Origin: Flavobacterium silvaticum
GTDB lineage: Bacteria; Bacteroidota; Bacteroidia; Flavobacteriales; Flavobacteriaceae
Length of the DNA: 64,000 nt
Direction of reading: 5' to 3'
NCBI RefSeq assembly: GCF_012911565.1
Contig: NZ_JAAMPU010000107.1
Coordinates: 310,001-374,000, forward strand
Part shown: positions 8,720-16,028 of the stretch, one piece after another
Numbering within the stretch: the first letter of the stretch is position 1
Layout: each line of letters starts with the position of its first letter
Notes under the pieces: model-generated
Databases searched by the model: none
What the model saw: the letters and a program-made list of their open reading frames with translations, nothing else
What the model was told of the DNA's origin: nothing
Translations under genes and position numbers: made by a program

Positions 8720-8876
8720 ATATGTGCTTTTGGTATTGGTTTTATTGAACGCAATGGTTCTTTTAGGTCAAATCTGGCCGGAAGGCGCACCGCCATTCGC
8801 GCGTAAAATCAACATTATATTTTTGATATGCAGCCTGCTTTACTTTGTGGTCGCATTTTCAAAAGGCAAAAAATAA
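8709..8876 (+). CDS. 55-residue two-helix membrane peptide
   Basis: A short frame starts with GTG at 8709 inside the last codons of the FAH hydrolase and ends at TAA 8874-8876, 9 bp before the isomerase. The product begins KNKYVLLVLVLLNAMVLLG, has a small polar link (PEGAPPFARK), a second hydrophobic stretch of ~16 residues and a lysine-rich end (SKGKK). Two membrane helices with a positive-inside pattern look genuine. The tight overlap and spacing suggest co-translation with the pathway genes. Function is unknown; I do not recognise the family. Confidence 0.6.
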   Translation: MKNKYVLLVLVLLNAMVLLGQIWPEGAPPFARKINIIFLICSLLYFVVAFSKGKK

Positions 8877-8885
8877 TCTTCCCAA

Positions 8886-9635
8886 ATGAAAAAATACAGA
8901 ATCGGGCAAATAGTCCCATCGTCCAACGTAACCATGGAAACCGAAATTCCGGCTATTTTCCGGGCACGCGAATCCATTCTTCCGGAAAGGTTCACGTTTC
9001 ATTCCAGCCGGATGCGTATGAAAAAAGTGACCAAAGAAGAACTCGAAGCCATGGATGCGATGAGCCTCAAATGCGCCCAGGAACTTTCAGATGCGCACGT
9101 GGACGTCATGGGTTACGCCTGTCTCGTAGCCATTATGAGCATGGGACGTGGCTATCATTGTGTGTCCGAAGTCAATCTTCATCAGGAAACGGTCGCCAAT
9201 GATTTCCCTACGCCCATTGTCACATCGGCCGGAGCTTTGATCAACGGACTCAAAGTCCTCGGTGCCAAAAAAGTCTCGATCATTACACCTTACATGCGGC
9301 CGCTGACTGATCTCGTGGTAGATTATATCGAGCATCAGGGATTTGAAGTCGTGGATTCCATCGCTTTGGAAATTCCTGATAATCTTGAAGTCGCGGCACA
9401 AGACCCAATGAACCTGCCCGAAATCTACAAACGGCTTGATTTAACTGGTGTCGATGTAATCGTAGCATCGGCCTGTGTCCAGATGCCATCGTTGGAAGCC
9501 ATTGACTTAATCGAGAAAGAATCAGGAATTCCGGTTACATCCGCTGCCGTCTGTACTACTTATGAGATGATGAAAAAACTGGGCATTGAAGCCAAATCAA
9601 CCATTGGAGGAAAATTGTTAAACGGCTCATTTTAA
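8886..9635 (+). CDS. Maleate cis-trans isomerase / Asp-Glu racemase family
   Basis: 249 residues of the Asp/Glu racemase superfamily, closest in look to maleate isomerase. PSSNVTMETE at residues 11-20 is the substrate-binding start, and two catalytic-type cysteines are present: Cys79 in GYACLVAIM and Cys197 in ASACVQMPS. The expected reaction is maleate to fumarate. This isomerase makes sense if the ring-cleavage product is hydrolysed while still cis, releasing maleate (or maleamate followed by deamidation). It is the last gene of the cluster. An arylmalonate decarboxylase-like role is possible but fits the context less well. Confidence 0.88.
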   Translation: MKKYRIGQIVPSSNVTMETEIPAIFRARESILPERFTFHSSRMRMKKVTKEELEAMDAMSLKCAQELSDAHVDVMGYACLVAIMSMGRGYHCVSEVNLHQETVANDFPTPIVTSAGALINGLKVLGAKKVSIITPYMRPLTDLVVDYIEHQGFEVVDSIALEIPDNLEVAAQDPMNLPEIYKRLDLTGVDVIVASACVQMPSLEAIDLIEKESGIPVTSAAVCTTYEMMKKLGIEAKSTIGGKLLNGSF

Positions 9636-9735
9636 ACCAAAATAGAAATTTTACAACATGAGGTAGGAATTCTGTAAGTCCAGCGAATACGTTTTCGTCA
9701 ACTTTGTAAAACAACAACATCAAAAACGGCACAAC

Positions 9736-9891
9736 ATGGACACTACTTACAATCAGGAAGCTTACAGCGAAGACATGGATAACATCATCCGCATCAACAA
9801 TTCAAACGACGATTCAGATGATTTCGATTATGACTTCGATTATGATCCGAACGAAATGTATTTTGCTCTTTTGAACGAGCCGAATGACTGA
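9736..9891 (+). CDS. 51-residue highly acidic micro-protein
   Basis: ATG at 9736 to TGA 9889-9891. The product is dominated by Asp and Asn (NNSNDDSDDFDYDFDYDP in the middle), lacks Cys and is probably disordered. It is followed within 25 bp by a clear rho-independent terminator, which supports it being a transcribed unit of its own. No family recognised. It is the first of four micro-proteins in a row. Confidence 0.5.
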   Translation: MDTTYNQEAYSEDMDNIIRINNSNDDSDDFDYDFDYDPNEMYFALLNEPND

Positions 9892-9910
9892 CTATAACAA
9901 AATCAATTCA

Positions 9911-9945
9911 GGAAAACCGATTCAATTTTGAGTCGGTTTTTTTTG
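9911..9945 (+). terminator. Rho-independent terminator after the acidic micro-protein
   Basis: Stem ACCGATTCAA / TTGAGTCGGT (one G-U pair) with a two-base loop and a run of eight T residues at 9937-9944. It ends the 9736-9891 transcript. Confidence 0.8.
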
Positions 9946-10031
9946 TCTAATGCTGTAAGTTTTGGAAAAAACTACGTAAGCCGAACGGTTTTCGAAGAGG
10001 TAACTTTAGTGTAATTCAAAAATCAATTCTT

Positions 10032-10256
10032 ATGGCAACTGTAAATAAAGGCGCACAACAACGCCACGACGGACAAAAAAATTACGATCATTCGAACCAG
10101 AGAAATCCAGATAACGTTCGCAATGCAACCCAAAAGCATCACTATAAAGAACACGATGAAACTTTGACGAACGACGAAAACTTCAATATCGATACCAACC
10201 AGATCGATGTAAATATGGAGTTTTACGACAAAGATCAAAACGTCGAAAAGTCATAG
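10032..10256 (+). CDS. 74-residue hydrophilic, disordered small protein
   Basis: ATG start and TAG stop. The product is rich in Asn, Asp, Gln, His and Lys with no hydrophobic core (for example QQRHDGQKNYDHSNQRNP), so it is likely an intrinsically disordered protein. The C-terminal part carries FYDKDQN, and a related YDKDES occurs in the small protein at 10429-10611. Small proteins of this kind occur in flavobacteria without assigned function; a stress or hydration role is only a guess. Confidence 0.6.
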   Translation: MATVNKGAQQRHDGQKNYDHSNQRNPDNVRNATQKHHYKEHDETLTNDENFNIDTNQIDVNMEFYDKDQNVEKS

Positions 10257-10299
10257 TAAAGAACAAAATCAATGAATCAATAAATAAACACCAATCCAA

Positions 10300-10416
10300 A
10301 TGAACGGACTTTTCAAAACCCTGATTGCTGGTTTCACCGCTAAAAAACTCGGAGGCGGATGCATAGGAACAATAATAGTATTCATCATTGTCTACTGGCT
10401 TTTAGGAAAATTCTAA
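10300..10416 (+). CDS. 38-residue membrane micro-protein
   Basis: ATG 10300 to TAA 10414-10416. The N-terminal half is amphipathic and basic (NGLFKTLIAGFTAKK), then GGGCIGT leads into one membrane helix (IIVFIIVYWLLGKF). It sits between two acidic hydrophilic micro-proteins, 43 bp after the first and 12 bp before the second, in the same direction. Too short for homology judgement by eye; coding status rests on the clean start, composition and spacing. Confidence 0.5.
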   Translation: MNGLFKTLIAGFTAKKLGGGCIGTIIVFIIVYWLLGKF

Positions 10417-10428
10417 ATCAAAAAAGCT

Positions 10429-10611
10429 ATGATACCGGAAGATAAAAGAAAAGCTGATGATCCGGAACTGAATCAGGACGCATCGACTTATGATAAAGAT
10501 GAGTCGTTTGAAGATTCAGACGATTTCCATAAATATGACGATACGGCGAATTCGAATGCTTCTGGTGAAACCAAAGATTCAGGCAAATTCGACGGAAATA
10601 GCAACATTTGA
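10429..10611 (+). CDS. 60-residue acidic disordered small protein
   Basis: ATG start, TGA stop. Strongly acidic (MIPEDKRKADDPELNQ..., then DESFEDSDDFHKYDD) with no hydrophobic segment. It is followed 20 bp later by a rho-independent terminator, so it probably closes a short transcript with the membrane micro-protein and possibly the 74-residue protein. No family recognised. Confidence 0.55.
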   Translation: MIPEDKRKADDPELNQDASTYDKDESFEDSDDFHKYDDTANSNASGETKDSGKFDGNSNI

Positions 10612-10626
10612 TTTTATATCAAAAAA

Positions 10627-10662
10627 CTAAAAAAGCCGCAAATTACGTTGCGGCTTTTTTTA
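10627..10662. terminator. Bidirectional terminator between micro-proteins and GH130 gene
   Basis: Stem AAAAAGCCGCAA / TTGCGGCTTTTT with loop ATTACG and A/T runs on both sides. It can stop the plus-strand micro-protein transcript and the minus-strand GH130 transcript whose stop is at 10692. Confidence 0.8.
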
Positions 10663-10691
10663 TAAATAATAGTACTAAAAATAAATAATAA

Positions 10692-12155
10692 TCATCCTCC
10701 TTTGACGAGTCTGTCAAGTAACAGATTCAAATTAACCGTAGCAAAACCCGAACTGTGATCGCTGAGTCCATACGGAATTATCAATTCACCATTGTGGATG
10801 ATCGATCCGCACGAATACACCACATTGGGCACATAACCTTCGCGCTCGTCCGGATTTGGAATAATCAAAGGTTCTTTAAGGCGTCCGATTTCTTTTTCAG
10901 GATGATTGATGTCGTGTAAGGAAGCCCCAATGCAATAGCGTCGCATTGGCCCTACCGCATGTGTCATGACAAGCCATCCGTGGGCGGTTTCAATAGGTGA
11001 ACCGCAATTTCCAATCTGCACCAATTCCCACGAATATTCCGGGCTTTGGATTTTTACCGGATTGTCCCAGATGTTGATATTATCTGAATACATCAGGTAG
11101 TTGTTCCAGCCGTCGATTCTGGAAAGCATGGCATATTTGCCGTTGATTTTTCGCGGAAACAACGCCAGGTTTTTATTCTTCGCTCCTTCTCCATTTAAAG
11201 GCGAAGTCTTGAAATCATAGAAATCGTTTGTCTGTAATAGTTTCGGCATGATATGGGAACCGTCGTACGCCGTGTACGTGGCGTAATACACAATCTGGCC
11301 GCTTTCCTTGACGAATTTTACAAACCTTGCATCTTCGATACCTTTCGATTCAAAATCAGAAATCGGAAAAATTACCCTGTCGCTAATATCGGTATCACGT
11401 GAAAAGCTTATTTTACGATAACTGTCGGAAAGAGCCAGAACCTGATTGTATTTGGAAATGACGTCTGCATCGGAAGTCTTCGATTTTGCAGCCAAAACAA
11501 TCCGCTTCAACGATTCATAGTCAAAGCGCTCATCGAGTTTCTGATCGACTTCCTGTAAAAACCCGGCATCGATTTCAGCTTCTTCGCCTTTTTTGAGGAA
11601 TAGTTTCTTCTGATAGATCGTCGTGTGCATCTTATCGGCCTCATCAATGTAATTTCCGGCAGGCATCACCGTAATTTCATTATGCTTATCAATCAACGCC
11701 CGACGGAAAACCACCGATGAAATATGTCCTTCGCCCACAGCCCGAAAACTGATCAGGACACGTAATTGCCCTTCTTCTATATTGCTCTGATCCGGATCCG
11801 GAACAATGGAAGGATTGAAAAACGCCGCTGATTCAATCGAATACTCATGCGTAAAATAAGACCCGATAAGGTATTTCTGGTAATCGGTCAATTGGCTGTA
11901 ATCGGCTCCGGCCTTTTCGATATAAGGCTTGACACGCTCACAATGCCGCAACAGTTTTTTGGTGATATTCCTATGTCGTTTGGAAAAATCCTGAAGCAAC
12001 GGCAGCGTAATCGAAGCCACGGTCTCGGCGTTCATCTCAAGAATTTTGCGCAAAAGTGAAACCGCACGTTCTTCACCGTTGAAGAAATATCGCGCGATCA
12101 CCCGCTTTGGGTCGGGATACACCCGTTCGGCTTTTCTTTCAATCGATAATCTCAT
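10692..12155 (-). CDS. Glycoside hydrolase family 130 protein (beta-mannoside phosphorylase-like)
   Basis: 487 residues from the ATG at 12155 (a TTG two codons upstream is possible). After an N-terminal helical region, the five-bladed GH130 propeller is recognisable: FNPSIVPDP near residue 115, GIEDARFVKF, LFPRKINGKYAMLSR, GNCGSPIETAHGWLV and VPNVVYSCGS with YGLSDHSSGFA at the C-terminus. GH130 enzymes phosphorolyse or hydrolyse beta-mannosides, and the second arginine/aspartate set decides which; I cannot settle that by eye. No signal peptide, so cytosolic. It stands alone, without glycosyltransferase or SusCD neighbours. Confidence 0.85.
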   Translation of the reverse strand: MRLSIERKAERVYPDPKRVIARYFFNGEERAVSLLRKILEMNAETVASITLPLLQDFSKRHRNITKKLLRHCERVKPYIEKAGADYSQLTDYQKYLIGSYFTHEYSIESAAFFNPSIVPDPDQSNIEEGQLRVLISFRAVGEGHISSVVFRRALIDKHNEITVMPAGNYIDEADKMHTTIYQKKLFLKKGEEAEIDAGFLQEVDQKLDERFDYESLKRIVLAAKSKTSDADVISKYNQVLALSDSYRKISFSRDTDISDRVIFPISDFESKGIEDARFVKFVKESGQIVYYATYTAYDGSHIMPKLLQTNDFYDFKTSPLNGEGAKNKNLALFPRKINGKYAMLSRIDGWNNYLMYSDNINIWDNPVKIQSPEYSWELVQIGNCGSPIETAHGWLVMTHAVGPMRRYCIGASLHDINHPEKEIGRLKEPLIIPNPDEREGYVPNVVYSCGSIIHNGELIIPYGLSDHSSGFATVNLNLLLDRLVKGG

Positions 12156-12251
12156 AAGCAATTGGGGTAAGGTTACATCCTAATTTACGAATATAAACCC
12201 AAGGGCTTCGTTACATCCTATTAAAATAAAGCCAAAATGTAAGTTTGGACT

Positions 12252-12440
12252 TTTTGGGCGCGTCGCCGGTTAACAAAAACTACGCAAAGGCTTGTTTTTC
12301 TAAACCGCCGTCAGGCTGTCGCCACTCGCTTTTTTGAGGTCGTTTTGAATGGCGGCTTTTTATGTAAAAAATCTACTGATCTTTTGGTTAAAAATCAGTT
12401 CCTCAAAAAGAGCTTAGACAAATGTCGCCATCCTTCGCGC
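12252..12440 (-). repeat. Copy 1 of an approximately 185-bp dispersed non-coding repeat (family B)
   Basis: This stretch fills the 312-bp gap between the GH130 gene and the small membrane protein. Read on the minus strand it has AAGGATGGCGACATTTGTCT, then AGCCTGACGGCGG, and GGCTTGTTTTTCTA-type sequence ending at CGCCCAAAAA. The same blocks in the same order recur at 62755-62935 (plus strand), and the last part recurs at 15763-15949. Internal inverted arms (ACTGAT...ATCAGT) suggest a folded RNA or DNA element. No protein-coding potential. Confidence 0.65.
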
Positions 12441-12467
12441 GGCCCCAATCTTCGAATCGCCATCAAA

Positions 12468-12824
12468 TCAAACTACGCCAGTACGATTTTTATTCTCGTA
12501 TCGCCACAAAAAATAACACAGTAGTATATTCCAAATGAAATTGGCACCTATTATTCCAATCAAACCGGTTTCCCAAAAAAGCAAAATACAGTACAGAACA
12601 GATGGAAAAAAGATTCCGGCATACCGTTCCCACCGCTGTACAAAAGCCGGAATGATAAAGTAAAAAGCATAAAACACCAACGATAGTATTGCCCAACCAA
12701 AAACCATAAGGTAAAAAAGCTGCTTTTCACCTTCACGTTTTTCACCTGTAAGAGTCAGGAAAATCGGGATTACGGCATTCAGAAAAACAGATGCAAGATA
12801 AAAGGTAAGCATCCGTTTTTTCAT
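12468..12824 (-). CDS. Small four-helix membrane protein of unknown function
   Basis: 118 residues with about four hydrophobic segments (near 5-25, 36-56, 68-86, 92-110) and a basic C-terminus (RYENKNRTGVV). The ATG start gives MKKRML, a plausible inner-membrane N-terminus. It ends in non-coding repeat DNA and lies 24 bp downstream of the E1 fusion stop, so it may be read through from that gene. No family recognised. Confidence 0.7.
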   Translation of the reverse strand: MKKRMLTFYLASVFLNAVIPIFLTLTGEKREGEKQLFYLMVFGWAILSLVFYAFYFIIPAFVQRWERYAGIFFPSVLYCILLFWETGLIGIIGANFIWNILLCYFLWRYENKNRTGVV

Positions 12825-12848
12825 GATGGTATGGAATATCGTTTTGTA

Positions 12849-14825
12849 TTAAAAGGCGACAAGCTTTTTAAGTTCCTTTTCAAAACGCCCTTTCGGTAAA
12901 TATTGGTCTTCGAGTGCTTTTGTAAAAGGAATCGGAGTATCAAGACTCGCCACGCGAACAATCGGGCCGTCAAGCCACTGGAAGCATTCTTCGGTGATCA
13001 TGGCCGATAAATCACTCGCGATCCCACCAAACAAACTGTCTTCCTGAAGAATAATGACCTTACTGGTTTTCTTTACAGACGCATAAACCGTTTCTTTATC
13101 CAACGGCTGTAATGTCCTCAAATCGATAAGATCAGCAGAAATGTCCGGATTGGCTCCAAGTGTTTCAAGTGCCCAATGGACGGCTGCCCCAAAAGCAAGT
13201 ATCGTCACATCCGATCCTTGTTTTAAAACAGCAGCTTTTCCAAGCGGCAAGGTGTAATAATCATTCGGGACATCCTGATAGATACTTCTGTATAACAATT
13301 TATGCTCAAAGAACATAACCGGATTCGGATCATTGATTGCCGCATTGAGCAAGCCTTTGGCATCATAAGGAAATGCAGGATACACTACTTTGAGTCCCGG
13401 AGTTTTAGTGAACCAGGCTTCATTGGTCTGTGAATGGAACGGGCCGGCCTGTGTTCCGCCACCGCAAGGCATCCGAACGACTACATCTGCTTTTTCATTC
13501 CATCTGTAATGGACTTTTGCCAGATAATTGACTATCGGGTTGAATCCTGTCGATACGAAATCGGCGAATTGCATCTCGACGATCGCTTTGTATCCGTTTA
13601 TCGAAAGCCCCATTCCGGCAGAAACCACGGCGCTTTCGCAGATTGGTGTATTAATGACTCGTTCTTTCCCGAACAAATCCACAAAGCCATCGGTGATTTT
13701 AAATGCACCTCCGTATTCAGCAATGTCCTGGCCCATTATAACAAGATTCTGATGCCGTTCCATGGACTGACGTAATCCTTGTGAAATGGCATCGACAAAA
13801 CGGATGTTGTCTTTTGCTTCGGTCGGTTCTATATTTTCAAAAGAATATGGAGCATAAACATCGCCTTCTTCCTCTTCAAAACTAGCTTCAATTTCTGCTT
13901 CGGCATTGGCAATCGCAAGATTTTCATCGATTTCCTGACGGATGGTATCGCGAAGCAAATCATCCATATCTTCAGTCAGGATTCCGAGTTTAAGCAGATA
14001 ACGCCTGTAATTGTCAACCGGATCTTTCTGCGCCCAAATATCCATGAGTTCCTGGGGAACATATTTGGTTCCGCTGGCTTCCTCGTGTCCGCGCATCCGG
14101 AACGTCTTGAACTCGATCAGTACCGGACGCGGGTTTTCACGCATCGAAGTCACGATTTCCTGAAGCTCCGAATAGATTTCAAGAATGTTGTTGCCGTCTA
14201 TGATGTGGGCTTCCATTCCGTAACCGATGCCTTTATCAGCGAGGTTTTCACAGCGGTATTGTTCATTGGTCGGGGTCGAAAGTCCGTAGCCGTTGTTTTC
14301 GATCACAAAGACTACAGGCAAATCCCAGACGGCGGCAATGTTGAGTGCTTCGTGAAAATCGCCTTCACTCGTTGCACCTTCTCCGGTAAAAACGGCGGTT
14401 ACTTTTCCGTTTTTCTTGAGTTTGTTAGCCAAAGCAATCCCATCGGCGACACCTAATTGCGGGCCGAGGTGGGAAATCATACCTATTATCTTATAGTCCT
14501 GTGTCCCGAAATGGAACGACCTGTCACGGCCTTTTGTAAAACCGCTGGCTTTTCCCTGCCATTGGGAGAACAATCTGTGTAATGGAATGTCGCGGCCTGT
14601 GAACACACCGAGATTACGGTGCATGGGTAAAATATATTCGTCAGGCTCGAGAACGGCTGTGATCGCTGCCGAGATAGCCTCCTGCCCGATTCCCGAAAAC
14701 CATTTGGAAACTTTCCCCTGACGAATCAGGATTAGCATTTTTTCTTCAATGAGACGCGGTTTGATGAGCCGCTTGTAAAGGAAAAGTAGTTGTTCGTCTG
14801 TCAGGTTCCGGCGTTCGAAATTCAT
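12849..14825 (-). CDS. Fused E1 alpha/beta subunit of a 2-oxoacid (branched-chain) dehydrogenase
   Basis: 658 residues from ATG 14825 (an upstream TTG would add 14). The N-terminal ~330 residues are the thiamine diphosphate E1-alpha part, with GEGATSEGDFHEALN and ENNGYGLS as the cofactor motif. Residues ~340-658 are the E1-beta transketolase-type part, starting DAISQGLRQSM, with PCGGGTQAGPFHSQ and the C-terminal domain near LDLRTLQPLD (here IDLRTLQPLD). It decarboxylates a 2-oxoacid, probably branched-chain 2-oxoisovalerate-type or pyruvate, and hands the acyl group to lipoylated E2. Alpha-beta fusion is common in Bacteroidota. No E2/E3 gene is adjacent. Confidence 0.9.
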   Translation of the reverse strand: MNFERRNLTDEQLLFLYKRLIKPRLIEEKMLILIRQGKVSKWFSGIGQEAISAAITAVLEPDEYILPMHRNLGVFTGRDIPLHRLFSQWQGKASGFTKGRDRSFHFGTQDYKIIGMISHLGPQLGVADGIALANKLKKNGKVTAVFTGEGATSEGDFHEALNIAAVWDLPVVFVIENNGYGLSTPTNEQYRCENLADKGIGYGMEAHIIDGNNILEIYSELQEIVTSMRENPRPVLIEFKTFRMRGHEEASGTKYVPQELMDIWAQKDPVDNYRRYLLKLGILTEDMDDLLRDTIRQEIDENLAIANAEAEIEASFEEEEGDVYAPYSFENIEPTEAKDNIRFVDAISQGLRQSMERHQNLVIMGQDIAEYGGAFKITDGFVDLFGKERVINTPICESAVVSAGMGLSINGYKAIVEMQFADFVSTGFNPIVNYLAKVHYRWNEKADVVVRMPCGGGTQAGPFHSQTNEAWFTKTPGLKVVYPAFPYDAKGLLNAAINDPNPVMFFEHKLLYRSIYQDVPNDYYTLPLGKAAVLKQGSDVTILAFGAAVHWALETLGANPDISADLIDLRTLQPLDKETVYASVKKTSKVIILQEDSLFGGIASDLSAMITEECFQWLDGPIVRVASLDTPIPFTKALEDQYLPKGRFEKELKKLVAF

Positions 14826-14908
14826 TGGGTTTGCAATAATTTGCGGTAAATTTAAGATAATTCGCAAATAATTTACGTGGCTTCTTTATTAATTACATGA
14901 AGACGATA

Positions 14909-15679
14909 TCAAACTGATTCTATCCATTGAAGGCAATACTCTACAATTTCCTCCCAACCCGGTTCGCCACATAAGAAATGGCTTCTTCCGGCAAATTCCT
15001 TGAAATCGACTTTGCTGCTTTTATCAGAATACTTACCTGCGATTCTTTTGGTCAGCGACGGTGGAAAAATAGTGTCCTTTTCGCCGGCTATAAATAATAA
15101 AGGAGCGTGTGGCTTGCTGAAATCGACTCTTGAAAATGATTTGAACAAAGTGTCTTTCCCGATTTTGCGGCTTTCCGGAACGGCGACTTCATCGTAGGCT
15201 TTTTGTTGTTCAGATGCCGGCAACGTATTGAAGAATGCCCTGTTATACCAATCCCTTGTTCCCAAATAAGGAGAATTTCCTTTGAGCAGATTTACGGCAG
15301 GCCAGACGATTTTTACGGTTGAAAATGGCGGAAAGACATTCTTTGGCGGCGCACCGTCTATACTGATCCCGGCTTCGGCGTGCCCGAGTTCGACCAGTTT
15401 AACGATAGCCAACCCAGCCATTGAATGTCCAATAACGATTGGTTTTTCGGGCAAAGTCTGGATGAGTTTGACAATGTTCATCACGACATCTTCGAAACCT
15501 GTTTTGGTCAAATCCGGATGGATGTGTTTGCGGAGTTCGGCCGGATCGCCATCGTGGCCGGGATTCGCTGGCGCGTAAACGTTATACCCTTTGTTCTCGA
15601 GATACGGCTTCCAGTTTGCCCAGCTGGCATCGTTCACGAACATGCCGTGGACGAGGATGATTGTTTTTGTGGTTGTCAT
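14909..15679 (-). CDS. Alpha/beta-hydrolase fold protein
   Basis: 256 residues. The oxyanion-hole start TIILVHGMFVNDASW is near residues 6-20, the nucleophile elbow GHSMAG puts the catalytic serine near 87, an acid residue is likely in AGEKDTIFPP, and the histidine is in GRSHFLCGEPGW near the end. No signal peptide, so a cytosolic esterase or similar. Substrate unknown. It lies 84 bp upstream of the E1 fusion on the same strand, with no sign of a functional link. Confidence 0.85.
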   Translation of the reverse strand: MTTTKTIILVHGMFVNDASWANWKPYLENKGYNVYAPANPGHDGDPAELRKHIHPDLTKTGFEDVVMNIVKLIQTLPEKPIVIGHSMAGLAIVKLVELGHAEAGISIDGAPPKNVFPPFSTVKIVWPAVNLLKGNSPYLGTRDWYNRAFFNTLPASEQQKAYDEVAVPESRKIGKDTLFKSFSRVDFSKPHAPLLFIAGEKDTIFPPSLTKRIAGKYSDKSSKVDFKEFAGRSHFLCGEPGWEEIVEYCLQWIESV

Positions 15680-15762
15680 GTTTGTTTGTTTTAGAGGTTG
15701 ACTAATTTAGTTAAAACATTGATTATTAGATAATTTAATCGAATAAATTTAACTTAGGACGA

Positions 15763-15949
15763 TGTGCCCGCGCTACTGATGCGAGCGGCTATCCTTTTGT
15801 GCTAAATGAATGCTCAAAAAATTTTGCCGGATATTTTAGGGGATGAAGCTGATATAGAGATCAGCACAAAAGATAGTAGCGGGCAGCAGGACGGCGGCTT
15901 AGAAAAACAAGCCTAAGCGTTAGTTTTTGTTAGCCGGCGGAGCGCCCAT
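15763..15949 (+). repeat. Copy 2 (variant) of family B with a long inverted-repeat head
   Basis: The right part (about 15885-15949) matches the corresponding part of the copy at 12252-12440 read in reverse: GGACGGCGGCTTAGAAAAAC, then TAGTTTTTGTTAGCCGGCGG and CGCCCA. The left part is different: GCCCGCGCTACT and GGCTATCCTTTTGTGCT at 15766-15803 pair with AGCACAAAAGATAGTAGCGG at 15863-15882, forming a large hairpin around a 60-base loop. The whole 349-bp gap between the hydrolase and the oxygenase is otherwise empty. Confidence 0.65.
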
Positions 15950-15990
15950 TTTTTTAATCTTTTAATGTTTCAATCTTTCAATCCTTTAAT

Positions 15991-15998
15991 TACATTTG
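15991..15998 (+). promoter_or_regulatory. Candidate -7 element (TACATTTG) for the oxygenase gene
   Basis: Exact match to the Bacteroidota -7 consensus TANNTTTG, 30 bp upstream of the chosen ATG at 16029. A matching -33 TTTG is not evident. Its position supports starting the protein at 16029, not further upstream. Confidence 0.4.
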
Positions 15999-16028
15999 TT
16001 TCAGCCGCAAGGCTCTAATCTAATTTAT

